DNA of 35,869 bases. Source: Candidatus Hydrogenedentota bacterium. GTDB taxonomy: Bacteria > Hydrogenedentota > Hydrogenedentia > Hydrogenedentales > SLHB01. The position numbers and the translations under genes are program-made. Under the pieces are notes generated by a model. It was not told where the DNA came from, searched no databases, and worked only from the letters and a program-made list of their open reading frames with translations. The stretch spans positions 1-35,869 of the forward strand of contig CAIYET010000186.1 of assembly GCA_903925285.1 (NCBI GenBank), written 5' to 3'. Below are positions 1 to 7,174 of this stretch, in pieces; the stretch's first letter is position 1; each line of letters opens with the position of its first letter.

Positions 1-1261
1 ATCCGTCGGCGCCCAATGCGATAGCCTTCGCGACGTCCGCCGGCGTACGAATCCCGCCGCTCGCGATCAGGGTGATTTCGTCCCGCGCGCCCTCGTCCGA
101 CAGGAACTGGTGGCATTGGTTGATCGCGTATTCGATAGGCAGCGCAATATTCTTCTTGGCGATGTTGGGCGCAGCGCCCGTGCCGCCGTAACTGCCGTCG
201 ATGTGTACGATGTGCGCGCCCGCGCAATACACGCCTACCGCGACCATATCGACATCCGCCGGGGTCGAAACCTTCGCGGAAAGCAACGCGCGCGGGTTCA
301 CGTGGGCGATCCAATCGAGATGTTTCTTGTGGTCCTCGATCGAGTACACGCTATGGAACGGGAACGGCGAAAACAGCGAAGTCCCGACGACCGCTTCGCG
401 CATCGCGGCCACTTCCGGCGTGTTCTTGCCGCCGAGCAGGTGGCCGCCCAATCCGGGCTTGGCGCCTTGGGCGTACTTGAACTCGACAATCCGCGCACGC
501 TTGATCGTTTCCTCACGGACACCGAAAAGTCCCGTCGCCACCTGGGTGATCATGTTGTCGGCGTACGGAATGAATCGTTCGGGATAACCGCCCTCGCCGG
601 TGCAACTGAACGAGTTCCAGGCTTGGGCTACACGCGCCTTACCGAGCAGCACGCGGATGTTGGTCGAACCGAACGACATCCCGCCGCCGTACCAGGGCAC
701 GTCAGTCTTGATTTTCGGACGCGAGTCGTTCCGGCGGTTCAGGAGCAATTCCGTCGAGATATCTTCGCGCCGCAACTCTTTTGGAGGGGATTGCGGGAAA
801 CGAAACCGCAGCTTGTCGAAGCCGCCGCCGGAAGCTCCCGTCTCGCATTCGAGATGAGGCGGCGGACGGTGGCCGGTCTCCGCCATAGCCCACGTGGCGG
901 CAAGCAAATCGGGCGTCCAACGGCAGTCGCCCATCGTTTCGTATGCCGGATTCACGGAAAGCGACAGGGCGCCGACCGGGCATGCCGCGATGCAGAAATG
1001 GTCCGTCTTTTCGCAGTCGAAACCGATGCATCGATAGTCGAACGGGCGAATCGGGCGGCGATAGCCTTTGGGGCGTTTGTGAACGCCATACGGGCACAAC
1101 TCGACGCACTTGCCGCAGGCCACGCAACGCGAGTCGCGATGCACGCTGAACTTCCCGATCTCGTTACGGTACCGCGGGGACGCAACAGCGACTTCGCGCC
1201 GGACCTCGACATGGTCCGGACTCGTGTCTGCCGTCTCCTGCTCGATCACACTCATACTCAT
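1..1261 (-). CDS. GltB2-like ferredoxin/FMN glutamate-synthase-domain protein (partial, C-terminus beyond left edge)
   Basis: The gene is open at the left edge. It starts at ATG 1261, directly after the TAG of the preceding gene (TAGATG), with GGAG a few bases upstream. The N-terminus carries two ferredoxin-type clusters: Cys46, 49, 52 and 56 (CVACGKCVELCP), then Cys78, 83, 90 and 94 ending in CIAACPVGA. The FMN-barrel domain of archaeal-type glutamate synthase (GltB2) follows, with GGGMSFGSTN, TGEGGYPE, AQGAKPGLGGHL, HIDGSYGGTGAAP and ASGGIRTPADVAKA all visible. Family members pass electrons through FMN and Fe-S clusters to make glutamate, but relatives without an amidotransferase partner also serve in other redox complexes. 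No amidotransferase domain is in view. Co-transcription with metF and an MvhD gene suggests that this copy works in C1 redox chemistry rather than nitrogen assimilation (inference). The family call is firm; the substrate is unknown. Confidence 0.88.
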   Translation of the reverse strand, partial: MSMSVIEQETADTSPDHVEVRREVAVASPRYRNEIGKFSVHRDSRCVACGKCVELCPYGVHKRPKGYRRPIRPFDYRCIGFDCEKTDHFCIAACPVGALSLSVNPAYETMGDCRWTPDLLAATWAMAETGHRPPPHLECETGASGGGFDKLRFRFPQSPPKELRREDISTELLLNRRNDSRPKIKTDVPWYGGGMSFGSTNIRVLLGKARVAQAWNSFSCTGEGGYPERFIPYADNMITQVATGLFGVREETIKRARIVEFKYAQGAKPGLGGHLLGGKNTPEVAAMREAVVGTSLFSPFPFHSVYSIEDHKKHLDWIAHVNPRALLSAKVSTPADVDMVAVGVYCAGAHIVHIDGSYGGTGAAPNIAKKNIALPIEYAINQCHQFLSDEGARDEITLIASGGIRTPADVAKAIALGADG

Positions 1262-2659
1262 CTATACTCCAGCTTTACGCTTTCCGAATAATCGGCCAAA
1301 GTGCGTGGCTTCGAGATCCTCGAAAAACATTGCACGCCCCGTTTCGCCGCGCAGACGGCGCATCTCGCGGATGCCCATCGCGCCCAGCAACTCGAGCAAT
1401 TGGTTTTGCCAAGCGCCCATTAAATTCACGATCCGCTGCACGGCGTAGCCTTCATCGGAGTCCTCCAAATGAGCGGGACACTCCTCGCCGCGGATACATT
1501 CTCCGCACAGCCTGCATTCCAGGGCGACGAGAAGCGGCAGGTCGATCGCCACGAGGTCCGCACCGCAGATGATCGCTTTCGCGACATGTTCGGCCTGCGC
1601 AATGCCTCCCGACGCGATCAGCGTAACGAGATCGCGCGTGCCGTCTTTCACCAATGCGCGATGGACTTCGCGAAGAACGTCCCGCATGTGCCGGGGACTC
1701 GACGGAGCCGACGCGTGTTCGCGTCCGTGCGAATCGAAAACGAGATGGACCACCTCAGCGCCGTCCCGCGTCAGTTCGCAGACTTGCCGCGCGGCGTCGG
1801 GCGTCGCTTCGAGTCGGATCGCGACGAGGCGATTCGGCGATTCGGACTTGATACGCGCCTGAAAGTCGAGGACGTTATCGCTGTAAGGCGTCATAATCAT
1901 CGGCGCGGCGGTACGGACTTTGCCCGCGTCACCGGTCTCATACAGCGGAACGGCATATCCATCGTCCAACGAAATGCCCGCCGGTACGTCCGAGCCGTTC
2001 GCGACGAATAGCGTACCCAGCGTCGCGGCGGCCTTGGCGATCGAGCGGAGCACGACGCCACGCTGGAAGTTCGCCGGCACGAGGTCGAAAATCACCGGAA
2101 ACGGGATTTCCATAAGCCCGGGCGGGACGACCGTCAATTGCCCCTGCGCAAACGTCAGGTGATGCAGCTTACGTCCGATGTCAACGCCGGTGCAGATGTA
2201 TTCGCGCCCGTGGATGCCGTCGCGCGTCGGGCGGACGATTTCCGACATGTCCGTCCACATCGAATCGAAGTCAGGACCGGAAAAGGGGCCGCCGTAACCC
2301 GAACCGGAAACGGGAATCGAACCGGTTTCGGCTTGGTACCAACTCGAGACAATGATCTCCGGTGTGTAGTACGCGTCGCCGAGCCGCAGGTATTCGGGAT
2401 TGACTACGCGCGTCAACACGTTTTTCGTGCAGTTCTGGACGCAGACCAGGCAGCCTTTGCACTGATAGATGTAGTCGATCGAGCCGCTTTCCTCGCGCAA
2501 CGTATCGGCCTCGTCGCGGTAGAACCCATACACGCAATCACGTTTGACGCAGTTGTGGCAATTCGAGCAGTCCTCGCGCCAATCGACCACGCCCAACTTG
2601 CCCACAGGCCGTTGCCGGGGCGGGACCGGATACGTATGAATATGATACTTGGCTGGCAC
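1262..2659 (-). CDS. Divergent GltB-like iron-sulfur flavoprotein subunit
   Basis: This is a 465-residue protein. I chose GTG 2659 because it follows the metF stop by two bases and gives an N-terminus like those of GltB2-type proteins; a longer reading would run back through metF. The N-terminus has two Cys clusters, Cys31, 34, 37, 42 (CSNCHNCVKRDC) and Cys67, 70, 73, 77 (CKGCLVCVQNC). A third cluster, CRLCGECIRGEEC, sits near the C-terminus and is followed by the GltB-type tail (VNLMGAWQNQLLELLGAMGI). The central barrel is recognisably GltB-like (LIASGGIAQAEHVAKAIICG). However, the Gly-Gly-Thr-Gly phosphate-binding stretch present in the downstream paralogue is replaced by DSHGREHASAPSSP, so FMN binding is doubtful. 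It is probably the partner of the gene that follows, forming a heteromer of one canonical and one degenerate subunit. Confidence 0.8.
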   Translation of the reverse strand: MPAKYHIHTYPVPPRQRPVGKLGVVDWREDCSNCHNCVKRDCVYGFYRDEADTLREESGSIDYIYQCKGCLVCVQNCTKNVLTRVVNPEYLRLGDAYYTPEIIVSSWYQAETGSIPVSGSGYGGPFSGPDFDSMWTDMSEIVRPTRDGIHGREYICTGVDIGRKLHHLTFAQGQLTVVPPGLMEIPFPVIFDLVPANFQRGVVLRSIAKAAATLGTLFVANGSDVPAGISLDDGYAVPLYETGDAGKVRTAAPMIMTPYSDNVLDFQARIKSESPNRLVAIRLEATPDAARQVCELTRDGAEVVHLVFDSHGREHASAPSSPRHMRDVLREVHRALVKDGTRDLVTLIASGGIAQAEHVAKAIICGADLVAIDLPLLVALECRLCGECIRGEECPAHLEDSDEGYAVQRIVNLMGAWQNQLLELLGAMGIREMRRLRGETGRAMFFEDLEATHFGRLFGKRKAGV

Positions 2660-2661
2660 TG

Positions 2662-3579
2662 TCAGCAAGCCCCCAATCCGGAACGTTCGATAATCTCGAT
2701 GACGGCATCGGAATGGTCGTCCGCGCAGATCTGAAATCCGCGCAAACCCGTCAGGGCGGAAAGTTGCTCGATGGTTTCCAGCGCAATTTCGATACCGGCG
2801 GCGCGTTGAGCCGCTTGATCGCCCGCCGAGCATAACCGGTCCAACAGCGATTGCGGAACCCGCGGCAAAGGTCGGCTCGAAGCAAAGGCGTTGGCATGGC
2901 CAGCCTCGAGCAGAGGCTCGATGCAAGCCAACACCGCAACCCGCTCATGAATACCGCGTTGCGCGACCTGCGCCCACCAAGCACGAAACCGTTCGATATC
3001 GTAAACAGGTTGTGTGATGACGAAATTCGCGCCCGCGCTCACCTTCTTCGCGAGCCGCATCAGTTGCAGTTCCGGCGGGTCGGCAAAAGGCGCCGCCACG
3101 GCCCCAAGGCAGAACGGCCCTGCGCCCTCGAAGCGTTCCGGATACACCGCCGAACCACCGGTTCCCAAATGCGCGACCGCATCGAGCAGTTGAATCGAGT
3201 CGATGTCGAATACGTTCTTCGCGGGCGGGCAAACGCCCAGCGTCTGATGCGTTCCGCTCGTGCAGAGAATGTTTCGAACGCCCAAGGCCTGGGCGCCAAG
3301 GCAATTGGCCAGCAAAGCGATGCGATTCCGGTCGCGGGTGACCATGTGAAGGATCGGCTCCACGCCCTCCGCCGCGACGATCCCCGCAGCCGCAAGCGCC
3401 GCCATACACACCCCGTGCCGGTTGTCGCTCACGCCGATCGCGTCGACCTTTCCGGCATACCGCTGCACGGCGGCGCGCAACGGTGTCGCATCGCCGCTCT
3501 TCGGCGGAACCACCTCGACCACGAGGAGCGGTTTGCCCGAACGTATCTTGGCTTGGAGCTTGGTAATGCTTTCTGTCAT
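2662..3579 (-). CDS. metF: MetF-family methylenetetrahydrofolate reductase
   Basis: This 305-residue protein has the MTHFR TIM-barrel layout: VVEVVPPKSGD near the start, SDNRHG, a His-Met-Val-Thr-Arg-Asp (HMVTRDRN) strand, and FVITQPVYDIERF in the second half. The enzyme reduces 5,10-methylene-tetrahydrofolate to 5-methyl-tetrahydrofolate, or runs the reverse oxidation, through bound FAD. The length matches bacterial MetF. The ATG at 3579 is preceded by GGAAAGG at a normal distance. No MetV gene is next to it. Instead it lies between an MvhD-type gene (56-bp gap with a small hairpin) and two GltB2-like genes. In some acetogens MetF works in a complex with MvhD and Hdr subunits, and the arrangement here suggests a comparable electron-transfer complex (inference). 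The cysteine at the very end (GLGAC) is unremarkable. Confidence 0.85.
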   Translation of the reverse strand: MTESITKLQAKIRSGKPLLVVEVVPPKSGDATPLRAAVQRYAGKVDAIGVSDNRHGVCMAALAAAGIVAAEGVEPILHMVTRDRNRIALLANCLGAQALGVRNILCTSGTHQTLGVCPPAKNVFDIDSIQLLDAVAHLGTGGSAVYPERFEGAGPFCLGAVAAPFADPPELQLMRLAKKVSAGANFVITQPVYDIERFRAWWAQVAQRGIHERVAVLACIEPLLEAGHANAFASSRPLPRVPQSLLDRLCSAGDQAAQRAAGIEIALETIEQLSALTGLRGFQICADDHSDAVIEIIERSGLGAC

Positions 3580-3597
3580 GGCTTTCTACCTTTCCAA

Positions 3598-3624
3598 GGC
3601 TGTAGGTTCGCACTTCCTTCAGCC
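3598..3624. repeat. Small hairpin with CTGTAGG heptad in the mvhD-metF gap
   Basis: GGCTGTAGG and CCTTCAGCC pair with one mismatch around a 9-nt loop. The hairpin lies between the mvhD stop and the metF start. It may act as an mRNA processing or stability element. The plus-strand bases 3608-3625 match the minus strand of 18391-18408 at 17 of 18 positions, so this is one member of a dispersed repeat. Confidence 0.55.
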
Positions 3625-3635
3625 TCCTCATTGGT

Positions 3636-4046
3636 CTAGCGCTCCGCCAAGACCGGATTCTCGCCCAAGGCGCAAAACTTCTCCACCGCCTCACGGACCA
3701 ATACCACGGGATCGACGTCCGGGGCGCAATGGATGAGTACCGCCCGTTCTGGGTCCATGCCGATCTCGGCCAAAAGACGCCGCACCGTGCCAACACGAAT
3801 TTCCGCCCGATAATTCCCCTGAGACAAACGGCAGTCTCCCTCGGGACACGCAATCACGAGAAGACCACGTCCGCCCGCCTCGATGGCGTGGAAAAGATAT
3901 TGCGCGTCCGTCTTGCCGCTGCAAGGCAATTCAGTCATCCGAACGTGGACGCCGGCTTGAGTCCACTGCTGCGGCAAGCGCATGCCTTCAGGGATGCACC
4001 GATGACATATATAAACCGAAACGCCCGAATAAGATGACTCACTCAT
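3636..4046 (-). CDS. MvhD-type hydrogenase/heterodisulfide reductase iron-sulfur protein
   Basis: This 136-residue protein covers the whole MvhD/FrhD delta-subunit domain. The cysteine pattern of the family is complete: Cys14 and Cys17 (ICHRCIPEG), Cys42 (LPCSGK), then Cys67 and Cys72 (ACPEGDC), followed by the typical SQGNYRAE. MvhD carries a [2Fe-2S] cluster and passes electrons between a hydrogenase or other donor and an HdrA-type flavoprotein. No HdrA or hydrogenase gene is present in the window. The downstream genes are metF and two GltB2-like Fe-S flavoproteins, so those are the likely partners (inference). The ATG at 4046 has GGAGAA seven bases upstream. It is the first gene of the operon, about 100 nt after a strong promoter. 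Confidence 0.85.
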   Translation of the reverse strand: MSESSYSGVSVYICHRCIPEGMRLPQQWTQAGVHVRMTELPCSGKTDAQYLFHAIEAGGRGLLVIACPEGDCRLSQGNYRAEIRVGTVRRLLAEIGMDPERAVLIHCAPDVDPVVLVREAVEKFCALGENPVLAER

Positions 4047-4463
4047 GCGATCTTCTCCGCTGTTCGATGAAAAAAAACTCCATCTCTCGATTGTCTCACC
4101 GAGGTATTCTATGCAATCCTACAAGAAGGAACGCCTTTGACTTGTTGTGCAATTATAACCACAAGAAAGCCGCCGTGTCAAAAAAACTTAAATCAACTCA
4201 GATAATACGCACTGAACAATGCGTTTGACGACGCGTAACCGCACCCAAATTGTTGTCGATTTGCATGTGAAAATGCCGACTGATGAAGATGCCATGCCGT
4301 CTAGCGCTTTCATACATTCGCGTAGCTTTTTGCGTGGAAAAAATACAAAAATGTCGATAGCGACCGTTTGCCCTAAAAAATGGCAATGGATGTCGGTTTT
4401 GTATCCATGGGGCGCTACCCACGCCTGTTTCGGAAGCGGCGGAGGCCGTAACAACTAGAGGCG
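4047..4463. other. AT-rich intergenic patch upstream of mvhD
   Basis: This 417-nt gap is visibly richer in A and T than the surrounding coding DNA, with runs such as AAAAAAACTC, AAAAAACTTA and GGAAAAAATACAAAAATG. It contains the mvhD promoter and leader. The short open frames inside it have no recognisable protein signature and no good ribosome-binding site, so I treat it as non-coding. The part from about 4190 to 4463 holds nothing I can name. Confidence 0.5.
4152..4181 (-). promoter_or_regulatory. Consensus sigma-70 promoter of the mvhD-metF-gltB-like operon
   Basis: Reading the minus strand, TTGACA (4181-4176) and TATAAT (4157-4152) are both perfect consensus hexamers with an 18-nt spacer. 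The start of transcription would fall near 4145, leaving a leader of about 100 nt before ATG 4046. The leader contains an imperfect stem (CTCG...CGAG) followed by eight T's at about 4070. This could be a weak attenuator, but I recognise no riboswitch class. Confidence 0.7.
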
Positions 4464-5711
4464 TTAGGCCTCGGCCACTTGCATGGCGACTTGGGCCCAC
4501 TGCGAGAGGCGCTCCGGCTGATAGCGCACCGTGCTGATGTCTTTCAGGATGATTTCGAGCGGGCAATTGTACTTCTCGCAGACCTGCCGCGTCGTTAGCA
4601 GATCCGCGCGCACGTGTTCCGGGTCGAAGGTGTTGAAGGCCAGGAATGCCGGGTTGGGCTTACGGGAATACACAAAATCGCACCCAATCTCGGCAGCGCC
4701 GCGTTCCTCGTTGACCCACGGGCTCATCGAGATCTTTCGGACGTTTGGGATCATGCGAACTTCGTCCATTTTCCCATCCAACGGGTCGCAACACCCATAA
4801 TAAACCAAGCCGAAACGTGCGCAGATGCGGCTCGCATAGTCCACCTCGAATTCCTTGAACATCCGAGGCGAAACCGTCGAGAACATCTGCGCAAGGCCGA
4901 ACATCCAGAGGTCTTTCGTGCGCGGCCGTTCCGGATTGTAGCCGGTGGCCGGCAGTTCGTCCGTATACGCGCCCGTGCAGTGGATCAGGCTCTGGGGCGC
5001 GCACAGCAACCCCTGTTCCTCCAACTGGTCCAGCATGCTAAGATAGCCATCCGTCACACGACCTACAAGTCCATGCATTAAATCTGGCTGTTCAACTAGG
5101 GCATATAGCGCGTTCTGCACACCCATCCAAGTGCTGATGGGGTCCCACAGGGACAGATAGGGGTCTGCACCTCCAAGCCGCACTTCGAGCAGTCCGTCGA
5201 AAAGGTCGTGGGCCACCGCAAGGCGCCGATGAGTCTCGGCCGAGTCGTGATGGATATGCGGCATGTGGATCTTCTCCAAGTCATCCGCAGTCTGAAACTG
5301 GTTGAAGAACTTATGTCCCAAGATCCCGTTCGTCGAATAGGTCGCTACGGTTTCTTCCTGAACGTGGACGCCGAACCCGGTGTTATGGATAGCCTTCGGC
5401 GCCTGCACGAAGGGTTCAACCACCATGTCCACAGGAAAATGCGCCCACTGGTAGAGCGTGCGCCGCAGATGCCCCTCGTAGCCGCGACAATCGGGATCCG
5501 TGCAGCGCAAGCTCGACTCATCGACGCCATCCATCTCGTTCCAGCAGACCTGATCGATCATCACCATGGGACGCACCGGCGTGCGCGCGTTCAGCTTGTG
5601 CCACAGCGCCCGCTTCTCGTCCTGAACCGGCAGCGCCGCGATTTCCGCCACGCGCGCCGCCAACTCCCGTACTATGGCCACATCTTCTTTGTTCAGCATT
5701 GATGAATCCAT
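4464..5711 (-). CDS. URO-D superfamily protein, putative corrinoid/C1 methyltransferase (not HemE)
   Basis: This 415-residue protein belongs to the uroporphyrinogen-decarboxylase fold family. Its C-terminal half contains YYGCCDPLDGKMDEVRMIP, then VRKISMSPWVNEERGAAEIG and SRKPNPAFLA. These are hallmarks of the URO-D-like branch whose better-known members (MtaA, MtbA, CmuA, MtvA-like) transfer methyl groups between corrinoid proteins and acceptors. The Cys-Cys pair in YGCCDPL and nearby His residues could bind zinc. The protein is longer than HemE (about 350 aa) and lacks its N-terminal signature. Start choice is uncertain: ATG 5711 has no spaced Shine-Dalgarno, whereas ATG 5699 has AGGA upstream. 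It is transcribed away from the second URO-D gene at 6023, with a 311-bp shared upstream region. The substrate cannot be read from sequence. Confidence 0.78.
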   Translation of the reverse strand: MDSSMLNKEDVAIVRELAARVAEIAALPVQDEKRALWHKLNARTPVRPMVMIDQVCWNEMDGVDESSLRCTDPDCRGYEGHLRRTLYQWAHFPVDMVVEPFVQAPKAIHNTGFGVHVQEETVATYSTNGILGHKFFNQFQTADDLEKIHMPHIHHDSAETHRRLAVAHDLFDGLLEVRLGGADPYLSLWDPISTWMGVQNALYALVEQPDLMHGLVGRVTDGYLSMLDQLEEQGLLCAPQSLIHCTGAYTDELPATGYNPERPRTKDLWMFGLAQMFSTVSPRMFKEFEVDYASRICARFGLVYYGCCDPLDGKMDEVRMIPNVRKISMSPWVNEERGAAEIGCDFVYSRKPNPAFLAFNTFDPEHVRADLLTTRQVCEKYNCPLEIILKDISTVRYQPERLSQWAQVAMQVAEA

Positions 5712-6022
5712 CCTGAGTTGGTTGTCAATTGGTACCTCACGTCAATAATCCCGTCAATTCGGGACGCCGGTCCGTCAGCGCGTGTTGTCCTACTGCTTCC
5801 GCTCCACCTGATGCATACGCGAGCCACACATCCAGCCCTGCCCGGGCCAAAAGGTCGACGCATCGCCACATCCAGGATAGCACTCTGAAATGAACAATGA
5901 CCAGTCCGCGTCAACGCCCCTCTTTTGACGTTGCACTTGGAATTTGAATCCACACGGCGCTTCCACTCACACGAGTCCAAACATGATATGATGCGTGCCA
6001 ACCATCGCGGAGGAACGATACC
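5712..6022. other. Divergent intergenic region between two URO-D-type genes
   Basis: This 311-nt gap has no open frame of note. It must hold promoters for the two divergent methyltransferase-like genes. On the plus strand an extended -10 element is visible (separate entry). On the minus strand a TTGACA (5728-5723) lies close to the start, but the expected -10 position (TCATCA) does not match, so I do not call a promoter there. Confidence 0.5.
5984..5992 (+). promoter_or_regulatory. Extended -10 promoter for the URO-D gene at 6023
   Basis: TGATATGAT fits the extended -10 form TGnTATAAT with one mismatch in the hexamer. No convincing -35 is present, which is usual for extended -10 promoters. 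Transcription would begin near 5999, leaving about 24 nt including a GGAGG Shine-Dalgarno at 6009-6013. Confidence 0.45.
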
Positions 6023-7117
6023 GTGGCTCAGATGACCAAGCGCGAACGCGTGATGCGCACGACTCGGCTCGAAGAAACCGACCGTGTGCCGCTGTACGAC
6101 ATCTTCCAGAACGACGCCATCATCGAGCACTTCAGCGGGCGCAAACTCGAATACGAGGACGGCGCCCACACCACCGCGCTCGCCGTGGGCCGCGCATTGG
6201 ACATGACCCGCATGATCACGGGACCGCAACGTCCAAGCGCGGGAGTGGGGGGGAACGGCATACGATACAAGACAGAACGCTGGACGAGTTGGATCGTCGA
6301 ACGCCCCTTTCACGACCTCGATTCCCTGCTTCCATGGCTGAACGAGCGTATCCGCGAATTGAACGCCCAGACCTATGACCGGGATTACGCCGAAGAGTTC
6401 TGGAAGAATATCGACACCCATTCAGCCACATTCGCGCAAAGCGATCCTACCGGCAGGCACGATCCCACCGTACTAGTCATCGAGAGCGGCGTCGGGCTTG
6501 ACGGCATGTATCATGCCACCGGCATGCAACTGTTCGTCGAACTCATGTTCGAGCAGCCCGACCTCGTCGAAGAATGGCTCGAAGCCCTCGTGTCCGCCGA
6601 ACTGCGCCGCGTGGCCGTCATAGCCGATCCCGACCGGATACCCATCGCGCTCACCTACTCGGACATCGCCCACAAAACCGCAACCATGTTCTCGCCCGAC
6701 TGGCTTCGGCAATACTGGCTGCCCAGGCTCGAGCGCCTCAACGACGCATGGCACGCGCGCGGAACGACCTGCCTGTTTCATTCCGACGGCAACCTGTGGG
6801 CCGTGCTCGACGACCTCATCGCGGCAGGAATCGACGGCCTCAATCCCATCGAAGTGCTCGCCGGCATGACCGTCAAAGAAGTCCGCAAGAAACATCCGCG
6901 CCTCTTCATGGCCGGCGGTATCGACGTAAGCCAACTACTCACCTACGGCACGCCCGAAGAAGTCCGAGCCGCATGCCGCGAAGCCATCGCCACAACCAAC
7001 GGCCTCGGCTACTTCATGGGTTCCAGCACCGAACTCCACTGGGACGTCCGCCTCGAAAACGCAATCGCCATGTTCGAGACCGCGTGGGAAAGTGCCGATA
7101 CGTCAACGAGCACGTGA
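6023..7117 (+). CDS. URO-D superfamily protein, putative methyltransferase
   Basis: This 364-residue URO-D-family protein opens with MTKRERVMRTTRLEETDRVP, the usual start of URO-D-like methyltransferases. Further on it has CLFHSDGNLWAVLDDLIAAG, GINPIE-like DGLNPIEVLAGM, LFMAGGIDVSQLL and a Gly-Tyr-Phe-Met-Gly-Ser-Ser ending. The His-Ser-Asp-Gly segment and the Gly-Gly-Ile-Asp strand are where this family binds substrate or metal. It differs from HemE in its N-terminal segment. Start is GTG 6023 with GGAGG nine bases upstream; an in-frame ATG lies three codons later. It stands opposite a second, distantly related URO-D gene and next to a metF/mvhD operon, which favours a role in methyl-group metabolism over heme synthesis (inference). 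The compound demethylated or methylated is unknown. Confidence 0.78.
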   Translation: MAQMTKRERVMRTTRLEETDRVPLYDIFQNDAIIEHFSGRKLEYEDGAHTTALAVGRALDMTRMITGPQRPSAGVGGNGIRYKTERWTSWIVERPFHDLDSLLPWLNERIRELNAQTYDRDYAEEFWKNIDTHSATFAQSDPTGRHDPTVLVIESGVGLDGMYHATGMQLFVELMFEQPDLVEEWLEALVSAELRRVAVIADPDRIPIALTYSDIAHKTATMFSPDWLRQYWLPRLERLNDAWHARGTTCLFHSDGNLWAVLDDLIAAGIDGLNPIEVLAGMTVKEVRKKHPRLFMAGGIDVSQLLTYGTPEEVRAACREAIATTNGLGYFMGSSTELHWDVRLENAIAMFETAWESADTSTST

Positions 7118-7174
7118 GCCGAAAATGGGGGGAAGAGGCCAACTTGGATTCAGGCCGTGGAGGGGAAAATGTTG

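Noticed and set aside
110-1291. 393-residue plus-strand frame
   Set aside because: It is a shadow of the GltB2-like gene, which has intact domain motifs on the minus strand.
4219-4458. 79-residue plus-strand frame in the AT-rich gap
   Set aside because: No Shine-Dalgarno, no recognisable domain, and it lies in likely non-coding DNA downstream of the URO-D gene.
5723-5728. TTGACA upstream of the minus-strand URO-D gene as a -35 box
   Set aside because: The expected -10 position reads TCATCA and would lie inside the coding start.
4464-7117. The two URO-D proteins as heme-pathway uroporphyrinogen decarboxylases
   Set aside because: N-terminal HemE signature is absent, one is too long, no other hem genes are near, and the motifs fit the methyltransferase branch.
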